Source: Bubalus kerabau (lineage: Eukaryota > Chordata > Mammalia > Artiodactyla > Bovidae). From it: DNA of 64,000 nt. A model generated the notes under the pieces. The model ran no database searches. It saw nothing but the letters and a program-made list of their open reading frames with translations, and had not been told where the DNA came from. The stretch spans positions 24,069,501 to 24,133,500 of the forward strand of contig NC_073634.1 in assembly GCF_029407905.1 (NCBI RefSeq). The letters run 5' to 3'. Of the stretch, positions 1 through 11,247 are shown piece after piece (positions within the stretch are counted from its first letter, which is position 1; each line of letters begins with the position of its first letter). A program made the translations under genes and the position numbers.

Positions 1-194
1 GGACATAACTTTCTGCTTTTTCATCTCAATTATCTTCCTGTAATGTGGTTTTTGTTCTAGCCACTTTGGCATTGTGGTTCTTCTTGCTTTTTCTATCTGC
101 CCTCTGATGGAGGAGGCTAAGAGACTTGAGTAAGCTTCCTGATGGTAGGGTCTGATGGGAAAACTGAGTCTTGCTGTGGTGGGCAGGGCCTTCC
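1..194 (-). mobile_element. L1 3' UTR fragment (left part of a split L1)
   Basis: This resembles the 3' UTR of a mammalian L1 of the older L1MA-like type, read on the minus strand. The block containing tctgccctctgatgg and the gggcagggcc stretch near 185 are typical of it. The same L1 resumes at about 1379 after a BovB insertion, which shows the BovB is the younger element. The L1 enters from beyond the left edge, so its 3' end is not seen. Confidence 0.7.
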
Positions 195-1378
195 TCAGTT
201 CAGTTCAGTTCAGTCGCTCAGTCATGTCCGACTCTTTGCAACCCCATGAACCGCAGCATGCCAGGCCTCCCTGTCCATCACCAACTCCCAGAGTCCACCC
301 AAACCCATGTCCATTGAGTCAGTGATGCCATCCAACCATCACATCCTCTGTCGTCCCCTTTTCCTCCTGTCCTCAATCTTTCCCAGCATCAGGGTCTTTT
401 CCAGTGAGTCAGCTCTTCGCATCAGGTGGACGAAGTATTGAGAGTTTCAGTTTCAACATCCATCCTTCCAATGAACACCCAGGACTGATCTGCTTTAGGA
501 TGGACTGGTTGGATCTCCTTGCAGTCCAAGGGACTCTCAAGAGTCTTCTCCAACACCACAGTTCAAAAGCATCAATTCTTTGGCGCTCAGCTTTCTTTAT
601 AGTCCAACTCTCACATCCATACATGACCACTGGAAAAACTATAGCCTTGGCTAGACGGACCTTTGTTGACAAAGTAATGTCTATGCTTTTGAATATGCTG
701 TCTAGGTGGTCATAACTTTCCTTCCAAGGAGTAAGCATCTTTTAATTTCATGAGTGCAGTCACCATCTGCAATGATTTTGGAGCCCAGAAAAATAAAGTC
801 TGACACTGTTTCCCCATGTATTTGCCATGAAGTGATGGGACCAGATGCCATGATCTTTGTTTTCTGAATGTTGAGCTTTAAGCCAACTTTTTCACTCTCT
901 TTTTTCACTTTCATCAAGAGGCTCTTTAGTTCTTCTTTGCTTTCTGCCATAAGGGTGGTATCATCTGCATATCTGAGGTTATTGATATTTCTCCTGGCAG
1001 TCTTGATTCCAGCTTGTGCTTCCTCCAGCCCAGCGTTTCTCATGATGTACTCTGCATAGAAGTTAAATAAGCAGGGTGACAATATACAGCCTTGACGTAC
1101 TCCTTTTCCTATTTGGAACCAGTCTGTTGTTCCATGTCCAGTTCTAACTGTTGCTTCCTGACCTGCATAAAGGTTTCTCAAGAGGCCAGGTGGTCTGGTA
1201 TTCCCATCTCTTTCAGGATTTTCCACAGTTGATTGTAATCCACACAGTCAAAGGCTTTGGCATAGTCAATAAAGCAGAAATAGATGTTTTTCTGGAACTC
1301 TCTTGCTTTTTTGATGATCTAGTGGATGTTGGCAATTTGATCTCTGATTCCTCTGCCTTTTCTAAAACCAGCTTGAAC
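195..1378 (-). mobile_element. BovB LINE, 5'-truncated
   Basis: This is a minus-strand BovB (RTE-clade) LINE inserted into an L1. Its 3' terminus is the (cagtt)n-type repeat at 197-215, which reads (aactg)n on the element strand. A reverse-transcriptase fragment remains at 702-1226 (-), with a YADD catalytic box in the context NNLRYADDTTL and the downstream segment conserved in BovB copies. A second frame at 409-738 (-) carries the MYGCESWT-type region. The copy is 5'-truncated near 1378 and the frame is broken between the two segments, so it is a dead copy. Confidence 0.9.
702..1226 (-). pseudogene. BovB reverse transcriptase fragment
   Basis: An open stretch of 174 codons in the BovB at 195-1378 contains the RT palm motif YADD preceded by NNLR, and an upstream KGVRQGC box matching the RT finger/palm B region. 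The endonuclease domain and RT N-terminus are absent through 5' truncation, and the frame is lost at about 702. The remainder continues in another frame at 409-738. It is not expected to be functional. Confidence 0.8.
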
Positions 1379-2874
1379 ATAGCTTTAATCAAATTATCTG
1401 CTGATGGGTTAGGTTGCACTCCCTCCCTGTTAGTTGTTTGGCCTGAGGCTACCCAGCCCTGGGGTCTAGGAGCTCTATGGTAGGGTTAGTGGCCACCTCC
1501 AAGAGGGCTTACGCCAAGGGGAACCTTCCCAGACTGCTGCTACCAGTGCCCCCTCCCTGTGATGAGCCCCTGCCAATTCATGGCTCCACAGGAGACCCTC
1601 CAACTCTATCAGGTAGTTTTGGTTCAGTCTCCTGTGAGGTCACTGCTCCTTTCCTCTGGGTCTTGGTGTGGGCAAGATTTTGTTTGCGGCTTCCAAGCCT
1701 AGAGTCTCTGTTTCCCCCAGTCCTGTGCAAGTCCTATAATCAAATCCTGTTGGCCTTCAAGGTCAGATTCCGTGGGAATTCCCAGTCCCATTTTTGGATC
1801 CTTCGGCTGGGAAGGCTGATGTGGCATTCAGAACCTTCACAACAGTTGGAGAATTTCTTTGGTACTATTGTTCTCCAGTTTGTGGGTCACTCACCTGGTG
1901 GGTTTGAAATTTGATTTGTGGTGATTGTGTCCCTCCTATCATCTCACTGAGGCTTCTTCTTTGTCTTTGGACATAGGGTATCTTTTTTTGGTGGGTTCCA
2001 GCACCCTCCTGTCTAGCTCAATAACTAGTTGTGATTTTGGTGCTCTTGGAGGAGAAGATGAGTGCACATCCTTCTGCTCAACCAACTTGAACAGGGTTCC
2101 CTTTTCTTTACATCCTTGGCAACATTTATCATTTATGTACTTTTTGATGATAGCCATTCTGACAAATCAAATGTGGTTTTGATTTGCGTTTCCCTGATGG
2201 CTAATGATGTTGAGCATCTTTTCATGTGTGCGTGTTGGCCATCTGCATTTCCTCTCTGGAAAAATGTCTATTCATATCTTCTGTCCATTTTTAAAATTAG
2301 GTTGTTTGAGTTTGTTTGTTGTTGTTTTTTTGATGTTGAGTTGTATGAACTGTTTATATATGTGGGATATTAACCCCTTATCAGTTATACCACTTGCAAA
2401 TATTTTCTGCCATTCAGCAAGTTGTCTTTTAGTATTGTCAGTGATTTCCTATGCTGTGCAAAAGCTTTTACATTTAATTAGGTTCCATTTGTTTATTTTT
2501 GGTTTTATTTCCTTTGCTCTTGGAGATAGCTCAAAAAAAATACTGCTACAATTTATGTCAAAGAGTGTTCTGCCTATGTTTTCTTCTAGGAGTTTTATGG
2601 TATCTTGTCTTATATTTAGGTATTTAGGTCTTTAATCCATTTTCAGTTTATTTTTATATATGATATAAGAGAATATTCTAATTTCATTCTTTTACATTTG
2701 GCTGTCTAGTTTTTCCAGCACCACTTATTGAAGAGACTGCCTTTTCTCCTTTGTATATTCTTCCTCCTTTGTCATAGATTAATTGACAGTAAGTCCACAG
2801 GTTTATTTCTGTGTTCTGTATTCTGTTCTCCATTGATCTGTGTATCTGTTTTTGAGACAGTGCCATACTGTTTT
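1379..2874 (-). mobile_element. L1 3' UTR and ORF2 C-terminal region (middle part)
   Basis: This continues the minus-strand L1 relic interrupted by the BovB. From 1410 to about 2090 it matches the L1 3' UTR, with the block ggagaccctccaactctatc at 1591 and a 'ctttgtctttgga' region. From about 2090 it matches the 3' part of ORF2. Stops break every frame. It is split again by a CHR SINE at 2875. Confidence 0.75.
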
Positions 2875-3166
2875 CTTTTTAAATTTTATTGTTTGTTTAT
2901 TTATTTATTTTTGGCTGCACTCATTGCTGCACATGGACTTTCTCTAGTTGTGGCAAGCGGGGGCTGCTCTCTAGTTTGTGGTGCATGGGCTTTTCATTGC
3001 AGTGGCTTCTCTTGTTGCAGAGCATGGGCTCTAGAGTGTGGGCTTAGTAGTTGTGGTGTATGGGCTTAGTTGCCCCACAGCAGGTGGAGTTTTCCTGGAC
3101 CAGGGATCAAATGCATGTCCCCTGTATTGGTAGGCAGATTCTTAACCACTGGACCACAAGGGAGGT
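2875..3166 (-). mobile_element. CHR-type tRNA-Glu SINE
   Basis: A cetartiodactyl CHR-type SINE lies on the minus strand: a T-rich run (the A tail of the element) is at 2875-2910 and the tRNA-like head is at about 3160, reading 'ccagtggttaagaatctgcc' on the minus strand. An 18-bp target-site duplication with two mismatches flanks it (2857-2874 and 3167-3184). It sits inside the L1, so it is younger than that L1. Confidence 0.85.
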
Positions 3167-3990
3167 ACAGTACTATACTGTTTTGATGACTGTATCTTTG
3201 TAGTATAGTCTGAAGTCGGGGGTGTGGATTCTTCCAGCTTTGTTCTTCTTAAGATTGTTTTGGCTCTTTGGGGTCTTTTGTGTCTCCATTCAAATTTTAA
3301 AATTATTTGTTCTAAAAATTGTTTTTGTTCTATTTCTGTGAAAAATGCCATAAGTATTTTGATAGGGATAGTACTTGAATCTATAGATTGCCTTGGGTAG
3401 TGTGGTCATTTTAGCAGTATTAATTCTTCCAATCCAAGAACACGGTATATCTTTCCATCAGTTTGTGTTGTCTTCAATTTCTTTCATCAGTGTTTCTGAG
3501 TATAGAGATATAAATATACCCTTCTTAGGTAGATTTATTCCTAGGTATTTTGTTCTTTTTAATACAATGGTAAATGGGAATTTTTTAAAATTTCTCTTTA
3601 TGATAGTTCATTATTACTTAGAAAAGCAGCGGATTTCTATATATTAATGTTGTATCCTTCAGCTTTACTGAATTCATTGATGATCTTCAGTAATTTTCTG
3701 GTGGCACCTTTAAGATTTTCTATGTCTAGTATTATGTCATCTGCAAACAGTGACAGTTTTACTTCTTCCTTTCCAATTTGAATTCCTTTTATTTCTTTTT
3801 CTTCTCTGATTGCTGTGGCTAGGATTTCCAAAACTATGTTGAATAAAAGTGGTAAGCCTGGGCATCCTTGTCTTGTTCCTGAGTAAATGCTTTCAGCTTG
3901 TCACCATGGAGTATGATGTTAGCTGTAGATTTGTCATAATGGCCTTTATATGTTTATGCTATTGCCAGGCATCTGGTATTGGATTTGTTT
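3167..3990 (-). mobile_element. L1 ORF2 relic (right part)
   Basis: The minus-strand L1 resumes after the CHR SINE and carries ORF2 sequence. The segment 3637-3831 (-) encodes the IQIGKEEVKLSLFADDIIL box, with the FADD form of the RT catalytic motif. Homology fades near 3960-3990. The frame is broken by stops and it has no coding potential. Confidence 0.75.
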
Positions 3991-5030
3991 CTCTGGAGAA
4001 CTAATATAGTGTATTACACCATAAACAATTTTCCAAGTCATTAAATATTCTATAATCTTATAGATCTTATAGAATCTATTTGCATAGATTTTGATTGTAT
4101 GGGTATCCTCTGTTTTAAGAAATTTAGATTATTTTCATTTTCTTATTATAAATAATGCTGAAGTGTATACAACCTGTATAGATGCAAATCCATGACTATT
4201 TCTTTAGAATAATTCCATAAATGAAAAGAGAGTCAGAGTATTAAAAAATATAAAAGTTTTAAAGCATGTTGCCAAATAACTCTCCAAAAGGGTTATAGCC
4301 ATTTATACACCTCCCTAATTAACGTACAAGGGTATTTGATTCTCTACTTTCATTAATATTGGATGTTATCATATTTTTAACCTGCAAAGTTTGTTTTTTT
4401 AATGGATTTTTTTTCATTTGTATTTTGTTGATTTACAGTGAAATTGAACATTATGCTCACTGGCAATTTGTTTCTGTCCTTTGCTGATTTTTCTGTTGGA
4501 GTGTTTCTTCTATCTAATTGAGTCATGGCAATTCTTACTATATTAAGAACTTTAGTTATTTGTATTCACTGTTAAAATTTTCAGACTCTTATAGATTATT
4601 TTCAGAACCATACATTTTTAATTGATATATTCTTGACATAAAACATTGTGTAAGTTTATGGTTTACAGTAAGTTGATCTGATATATTTGGATATTGCAGT
4701 ATGATTACCACTGTAGAGTTAGCTAACACATCTATCATGTTACATAATTATCATTTCTATTTTGTGGTGAGAACAATTAAAATCTAGTCTCTCAGACACT
4801 TAGAAGTTTATAATACAATATTGTTGACTATAATCACTATGCTGTGCAGTAGATTTCCAGGATTTATTTATCTACTAGTTACAAGTTTATACATTTCTCC
4901 AGTTTCCCTATCTCCCAGCCTCTGATAACCACCATTCTACTCTCTGTTGCTGCAAGTTTAGCTTTTTCTTTTTATAAAAAAGTTTTTAAATGAAGTATTT
5001 ACAGTGTTGTGTTAATTTCTGTTATGCACC
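3991..5030 (-). repeat. Ancient L1M/HAL1-like debris
   Basis: AT-rich, diverged sequence. The segment at 4250-4340 (gttgccaaataactctccaa) resembles the 3' part of old L1M/HAL1 elements on the minus strand. The segment at 4620-4960 (gattaccactgtagagttag, and the 'aaccaccattctactctctg' block) is a recognisable L1M UTR-type sequence. The subfamily is not assigned. No gene is seen. Confidence 0.45.
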
Positions 5031-5039
5031 AAAGGAATT

Positions 5040-5326
5040 CCATCCATAGGGTCACACAGAGTCGGACGCAACTGAAGCAATTTAGCATGCATGCACACAG
5101 CATATATGTGTGTGTGTGTGTGTTTATATATATGTATGTATATATGGCTTGTAGCCCGTCAGTCTCCTCTGTCCATGGTATTCTCCAGGCAAGAATACTG
5201 GAGTGGATTGCTGTGCTCTCCTCCAGGGGGTCTTCCCACCCAGGGATTGAACCCAAGTCTCTTATGTCTCCTGCATTGGCAGCTGGGTTCTTTACCACTA
5301 GTACCACTTGGGAAGCCTATACATGT
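5040..5326 (-). mobile_element. Rearranged Bov-tA SINE with internal inversion
   Basis: From 5146 to 5326 a Bov-tA SINE reads on the minus strand, with the tRNA-like head at 5326. Its distal part, which should follow at 5040-5100, is on the plus strand instead (cacagagtcggacgcaactg at 5053). The two parts are separated by a TG/TA simple repeat at 5106-5150. It therefore looks like one SINE with its tail half inverted, or two SINE fragments meeting at a microsatellite. Confidence 0.7.
5106..5150. repeat. (TG)n/(TA)n microsatellite
   Basis: A short alternating purine-pyrimidine tract, gtgtgtgtgtgtgtgtgt followed by tatatatgtatgtatatat. It lies at the inversion junction of the Bov-tA SINE. Confidence 0.85.
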
Positions 5327-5330
5327 GCAA

Positions 5331-6651
5331 ACCCCAGACTTCCAGTCCATTCCCCCAACTTCCCATCTTCTCCTTGGCAACCACAGTCTCTTCTCTATGT
5401 CAGTGAAGACTCTTAGAGTTTTAACAGCAATTGATTATTTCATTCTGAATTTATCTTAGTAAATCAAAAACTGTCATAGTCATATGATATTCATTAAGTT
5501 TAATGAGTAAGAGGCAGGCACTGTACTCTGTGATGAAGACAGACATGAAAGATGTGTTCAGAGCTGAGTCTTTTAGATAAATGTGTAATTAACTTAGCTT
5601 TACAATGAATAATGATAATAGTTGCTAATACTGAAGCATAACTAAACCTTAAGGTTTAAAAACAAGCAATTTAAGTAGAATAGTATCTTTGAGGCTGTTA
5701 TCTCCCTTTATTTACTTTTTTAATATATAACATATTTTCCCTGTTTTCTCTTCCCACTATATAAAAATCTGTATCCCTTCTGCTTTTCTCTTTCTTTTCC
5801 TTTGATTATTCTCCTCTGTTTCATTTTCCCCTCCTATCATTTAACATATAAAAACACAAAATTAAAGTACATTTTAATCTATGTTTCTAATTGTTGTAAA
5901 ACATTGTGAAAATTACTATTGAAGCATTTTGCTTGCAGTTTCTTTTTTTTGGCAGTTTCTATTTTTAAGAATAGATTAATTGGACCTATTGTATTATTAT
6001 GAATATATTAAATAACTTGTTGTTTGGAATTGGTTTTCCATTGTGCCCACATCCACCCCACCTTCCTACCAAGATTTTATAGTAATGTTGTGATAAAAAC
6101 TGTTGCATTTGAGTTTTTTTCCTAATTGCTACAATGCAAGGAAATCTTTCTAATTTACACAGCACTTTCCATTCTAAAACCTTCTATAACTAACCCTAAT
6201 ATTTTATCAAGACCTAGTTTTCTGTGAAAATATATGCAAGTACAGCAGTGGTACTGATAATAACAGGTGTTGGGTTTTTAATTCTCATAATCTGTATTCT
6301 TTGGTCTGGACAACTTACCCTGTCCTCTAGTCTTAACTAGAAACATACACAAATATATTTCTCTTTCCAGCCAGATTCTTGCCCCCAAGGTCTTCCTACA
6401 GAGAATTCATTATCTTTGTTCAGCAATCATTGTACATTTCTGCAACACAAATACACAAAAGAATGATCTTATGAAAATGATAGATTGGAGGGATGGTTCA
6501 CAAAGGACCTCTTTGGTTTACAAAGGATTTGCTTCACAGTGTTCTAAAAGAGCATATTTTCTTTAGTATGTTCCAAATGATTTTAACTTTTCAGAAATTC
6601 ATCTTCTAGGTAAATAAAATTATCTTTTTTCCCCCCCTTTGTCTGACATAG
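5331..6651. other. Upstream region of TTC39D, no gene recognised
   Basis: About 1.3 kb of AT-rich sequence with no recognised repeat and no CpG cluster. It ends with a strong polypyrimidine run followed by AG at 6650-6651, which looks like a 3' splice site (ttttttcccccccctttgtc then tgacatag). If that is real, the TTC39D promoter lies further upstream or outside the window. No TATA box or CpG island was identified here. Confidence 0.4.
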
Positions 6652-6815
6652 ATGAGAATATCTTGATACTGAACCTCACAGCTCTAAGTCTGCCTCCATT
6701 ATAACAGCAAGACTTCAGGCCGTGGAAGAAGTGACCCCAGTTAGGAGATCAGGAACTACCCTCACTGAGGCCACACCTCTCTACTTCAGATACTTCACAT
6801 CTCTAAAGTAGGGAA
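6652..6815 (+). promoter_or_regulatory. TTC39D: Putative 5' UTR of TTC39D with a 4-codon uORF
   Basis: This segment lies between a splice-acceptor-like site (polypyrimidine tract, then tgacatag ending at 6651) and the TTC39D start codon. It begins with an upstream ATG at 6652-6654 followed by three codons and TGA at 6664-6666. This is inferred from sequence only; no transcript evidence is available. If the acceptor is used, the gene has a non-coding first exon upstream, a common arrangement for expressed retrogenes. Confidence 0.4.
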
Positions 6816-8588
6816 ATGAATATGTCGCTTACTCTGAATAAGAAAGACGATATGGAGCATGGGTTTACATCATTTAGAAAGGTAGTAAATAAGGAGGAGG
6901 ACAAGTTTGAAGATGCCTATGAAATTATCCCTGCAGCAGCAACAATGGATTTAGTATCTTCCTTGGAAGAATGCACAACGGGATTGTATTTATTTCTAAA
7001 TAACAGATTCTCTGATGCCATACATCTCATTTATCCATGGTCAAAAAACAGCATATACCATGCTGTAATCTATAGCATCCTTATGGTTGTCAAGGCCTTC
7101 TTGACTTTTGATCCACAGGATATAGAGATTGGGATGACTGCCACAAAGGAAGCTTTGAGAGTCTGTAACAATTTCCGAAGAAAATCTAGGATGATAAATT
7201 TTTCTCGTCTAGTTAGCAGGCAGGGAATAAAGGCTATTAAAGAAGAGGAATTGCATGCAGAAGTCTGCTATGCTGAGTGTTTGATCTTGAAATCCACTGT
7301 AATGTTTATACAAGATGACAGTATGCTTAGTTTTCTTAAAAGCGGGATCAACATTGGGTTAAGTTACCAAATATACAAAGACTGTCAGCAAGTGTTAACA
7401 CAGATACCTGATTACCAAAGCAAAACCTACAGACACCTGGTTGGAGGCATAAAATTTGGACTTGGAGTATTCAACTTGTTGTTATCACTTGTGCCACCAA
7501 GGACACTTAAACTACTCAATGTCGTTGGATATTTTGGTGATAGAGAGGCAGGCTTGACTTTGCTTCATGAGAGTGCATCTGAATCCCATATAAATAATAT
7601 CTTTAGTGTTTTGATTCTACTGTTCTATTACAATTATCTCTCCATAGCTTTTAGTGTTGAAAGGAACCATAATTCTGCTGTGGAGAATCTCTTCCTAATC
7701 TACCTTCAGAAATTTCCAAACTGTGTCATACTTAAATTTTTTCATGCACGTTTTAGTATGCTGAAAGGATATTTTAAACATGCCCAGTTAACATTAGAAG
7801 AGTGCATTTTTATTCAGAATGAATGGAATCAGCTTCATCACCTCTGTTACTGGGAACTCATGTGGTGCCACATTTTTCTGCTGGAATGGAAGCAGGCTTA
7901 CCACTATGCCCATGTGCTGGTTCAAAACAGCAGGTGGTCCAAGTCAGTATATTCTTTCACGAAAGCTTCTCTACTAGCCATGCTTCCTCCTGATTTTGCG
8001 AAATCAGTAAGTGAGGACATGAGCTCTCTCTTCCTAAGCGTGGATAGCCTGAGAATCAGAATTTTAGGAACTTCTGTGCCGATAGAAAAGTTTGTTGCTG
8101 AGAAGGGTCAGCGCTATGGGACAACTGCAGGCTGGTTTACAGCACAGCCCATTCTGGAACTTATGTATGCCTGGAGTGGTTTCCGAGTCATAAGCAAAAA
8201 GCTAGAGCTTATTTCAACCTGGCTATCAATCATTGACAAAGGAGAAGAACTTTTACAAGAAACTCCAAATAAAGAGTATGTCATAGATGACATAAGTTTA
8301 TTAAATTTACTGAAAGGTCTGTGTCTGAAATACTTAGGCAAATATTCAATGGCTGAGTACTACTTTAGTCATGTCATTCAAAAGGAGAAATTGTTAAAAT
8401 ATGACCACTATTTGGTGCCGTATTCTTACTATGAACTGGGAATTCTATACTATCTAAAAGGAGATTATGCCAGTGCAACAAAAACCCTAGAAAACATAAA
8501 AAATTACAAAGACTATTCCATGGAAACCCGATTACAGTTTAGAGCTCACATAGCCCTTGAACAAATAACTAAAGAAAAAGTTATTTAA
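6816..8588 (+). CDS. TTC39D: TTC39-family tetratricopeptide protein, probable TTC39D retrogene
   Basis: A single uninterrupted ORF of 590 codons encodes a complete TTC39-family protein (DUF3808/Iml2-type, TPR-containing). Paralogs TTC39A/B/C are of similar length, about 580-680 aa. Recognisable family features are the N-terminal helix SLEECTTGLYLFLNNRF (about residues 50-66), the central FFHARFSMLKGYFKHA TPR-like helices (about 309-324) and the C-terminal SYYELGILYYLKGDYASA TPR (about 551-568). The multi-exon paralogs contrast with this intronless coding region, which indicates retroposition. An open frame over 590 codons suggests selective maintenance. The start at 6816 has G at -3; a second in-frame ATG is at 6822 with A at -3. 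The gene lies upstream of GEMIN6, matching the mouse Ttc39d position as I recall it. The molecular function of TTC39D is not established; TTC39B is linked to HDL/LXR turnover, but transferring that role here would be speculation. Confidence 0.88.
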   Translation: MNMSLTLNKKDDMEHGFTSFRKVVNKEEDKFEDAYEIIPAAATMDLVSSLEECTTGLYLFLNNRFSDAIHLIYPWSKNSIYHAVIYSILMVVKAFLTFDPQDIEIGMTATKEALRVCNNFRRKSRMINFSRLVSRQGIKAIKEEELHAEVCYAECLILKSTVMFIQDDSMLSFLKSGINIGLSYQIYKDCQQVLTQIPDYQSKTYRHLVGGIKFGLGVFNLLLSLVPPRTLKLLNVVGYFGDREAGLTLLHESASESHINNIFSVLILLFYYNYLSIAFSVERNHNSAVENLFLIYLQKFPNCVILKFFHARFSMLKGYFKHAQLTLEECIFIQNEWNQLHHLCYWELMWCHIFLLEWKQAYHYAHVLVQNSRWSKSVYSFTKASLLAMLPPDFAKSVSEDMSSLFLSVDSLRIRILGTSVPIEKFVAEKGQRYGTTAGWFTAQPILELMYAWSGFRVISKKLELISTWLSIIDKGEELLQETPNKEYVIDDISLLNLLKGLCLKYLGKYSMAEYYFSHVIQKEKLLKYDHYLVPYSYYELGILYYLKGDYASATKTLENIKNYKDYSMETRLQFRAHIALEQITKEKVI

Positions 8589-8829
8589 ACACAAGTGTGG
8601 TGGTTTTTTTATGAGTGAAGTGTCTACTATCAGCTTGGTAATTAACAAGTAGAAAAATAATTTCTTTGTGGAAGAAATCCAAGAAGAGGCAACTGCTAAG
8701 AATCTGACCAGTAACAAGGAAGAAAGGAGTTGGCCATTACTTTTTCCTCTTCCCTCCTCCATACCTATAAAATGGAATGTTTTAGACTGGCAAATGGAGT
8801 GATGCATATTCTTGAAAAAGGAAAGGTAA
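8589..8829 (+). other. TTC39D: TTC39D proximal 3' UTR up to the L1 insertion
   Basis: 241 bp between the stop codon and the L1 target-site duplication. No AATAAA or ATTAAA occurs here. The nearest variant is TATAAA at about 8766. The next canonical AATAAA on this strand outside the L1 is at 17275-17280, beyond the L1. Confidence 0.5.
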
Positions 8830-8844
8830 ATGATGTACATTTTA
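8830..8844. repeat. L1 target-site duplication, left copy
   Basis: The 15-bp sequence atgatgtacatttta is repeated exactly at 17236-17250. It flanks the poly(T) end of the minus-strand L1 and defines one retrotransposition event. Confidence 0.92.
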
Positions 8845-9859
8845 TTTTTTTTTAAATTTTAATTGGAGGCTAATTACTTTACAGTATTGTAGTGGTTTTT
8901 GCCATACATTGACATGAATCAGCTATGGGTGTATATGTGTCCCCCATCCTGAAGCCCCCTCCCACCTCCCTCCCCATCCCATCCCTCAGGGTCATCCCAG
9001 TGCACCAGCCCTGAGTGTCCTGTCTCATGTATTGAACCTAGACTGGCAATCTGTTTCACATATGTAATGTACATGTTTCAATGCTATTCTCTCAAATCAT
9101 CCCTCCCTCACGTTCCCCCACAGAGTCCAAAAGTCTGTTCTTTACATCTTTGTCTCTTTTGCTCTCTCGCATATAGGGTCATCATTACCATCTTTCTAAA
9201 TTCCATATATATGCATTAATATACTGTATTGGTGTTTTTCTTTTTGACTTACTTCACTCAGTATAATAGGCTCCAGTTTCATCCACCTCATTAGAACTGA
9301 TCCAAATGTGTTCTTTTTAACAGCTGAGTAATATTCCATTGTATATATTTACCACAGCTTTCTTATCCATTCGTCTGCCAGAGGACATCTAGGTTGCTTT
9401 CATGTTCTAGCTATTGTAAACAGTGCTGCGATGAACATTGGGGTACATGTGTCTCTTTCAATTCTGGTTTCCTCAGTGTGTATGCCCAGCAGTGGGATTG
9501 CTGGGTCACATGGCAGTTCTATTTCCAGTTTTTTAAGGAATCTCCACACTGTTCTCCATAGTGGCTATATTAGTTTGCATTCCCACCAAGAGTGTAAGAG
9601 GGTCCCCCTTTCTCCACACCCTCTCCAGCATTTATTGTTTGTAGACTTTTTGATAGCAGCCATTCTGACCGGCATGAATGTTACATCATTGTGGTTTTGA
9701 TTTGCATTTCTCTGATAATGAGTGATGTTGAGCATCTTTTCATGTGTTTTTTAGCCATCTGTATGTCTTCTTTGGAGAAATGTCTATTTAGTTCTTTGGC
9801 CCATTTTTTGATTGGGTCGATTATTCTTCTGGAATTCAGATGCATGAGCTGCTTAATTT

Positions 9860-11247
9860 TTAAGATTTTTTGAGATTAATTTTTGAGATTAATTCTTTGT
9901 CAGTTGTTTTGTTTGCTCTAATTTTCTCCCATTCTGAAGGCTGTCTTTTCACCTTGCTTAGAGTTTCCTTCGTTGTGCAAAAGCTTTTAAGTTTAATTAG
10001 CTCCCATTTGTTTATTTTTGCTTTTATTTCCATTACTCTGGGAGGTGGGTCATAGAGAATCCTGCTATGATTTACGTCAGAGAGTGTTTTGCCAATATTT
10101 TCCTCTAGGAGTTTTATAGTGTCTGGTATTACATTTATATTTTTAATCCATTTTGAATTTATTTTTGTGTATGGTATTAGAAAGTGTTCTAGTTTCATTC
10201 TTTTACAAGTGGTTGACTAGTTTTCCCAGCACCACTTGTTAAAGAGATTGTCTTTTCTCCATTGTATATTCTTGCCTCCTTTGTCAAGGATAAGATGTCC
10301 ATAGGTGCGTAGATTTATCTCTAGGCTTTCTATTTTGTTCCATTGATCTGTATTTCTGTCTTTGTGCCAGTACCATACTGTCTTGATGACTGTTGCTTTG
10401 TAGCATAGCCTGAAGTCAGGCAGGTTGATTCCTCCAGTTCCATTCTTTCTCAAGATTGCTTTGGCTATTCGAGGTTTTTTGTAATTCCATACAAATTGTG
10501 AAATTATTTGTTCTAGCTCTGTGAAGAATACCGTTGGTAGCTTGATAGGGATTGCATTGAATCTATAGATTGCTTTGGGTAGTATACTCATTTTCACTGT
10601 ATTGATTCTTCCGATCCACGAACATAGTATATTTCTCCATCTATTGGTGTTATCTCTGATTTCTTTCATCAGTGTTTTATAGTTTTCTATATATAGGTCT
10701 TTTGTTTCTTTAAGTAGATTTACTCCTAAGTATTTTATTCTTTTCGTTGCAATGGTGAATGGAATTATTTCCTTAATTTCTCTGTTTCCTCATTGTTAGT
10801 GTATAGGAATGCAAGGGATTTCTGTGTGTTAATTTTATATCCTGAAACTTTACTGTATTCATTGATTAGCTCTAGTAATTTTCTGGTGGAGTCTTTAGGG
10901 TTTTCTATGTAGAGGATCATGTCATCTGCAAACAGTAAGAGTTTTACTTCTTCTTTTCCAATCTGGATTCCTCTTATTTCTTTTTCTGCTCTGACTGCTG
11001 TGGCCAAAACTTCCAAAACTATGTTGAATAGCAGTGGTGAGAGTGAGCATCCTTGTCTTGTTCCTGACTTTAGGGGAAGTGCTTTCAATTTTTCACCATT
11101 GAGGATAATGTTTGCTGTGGGTTTATCATATAGGGCTTTTATTATGTTGAGGTATGTTCCTTCTATGCCTGCTTTCTGGAGGGTTTTTATCATAAATGGA
11201 TGTTGAATTTTGTCAGAGGCTTTCTCTGCATCTATTGAAATAACCAT
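9860..11247 (-). pseudogene. L1 ORF2 reverse transcriptase and C-terminal segments (broken)
   Basis: Three open segments of the L1 ORF2p lie on the minus strand. 10765-11247 encodes the RT palm, with a GTRQGC box and the FADD catalytic box (VKLLLFADDMILYIENP). 10217-10669 and 9860-10198 encode the region downstream. Stops separate them. Product family: L1 endonuclease/reverse transcriptase. It is not functional in this copy. Confidence 0.85.
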
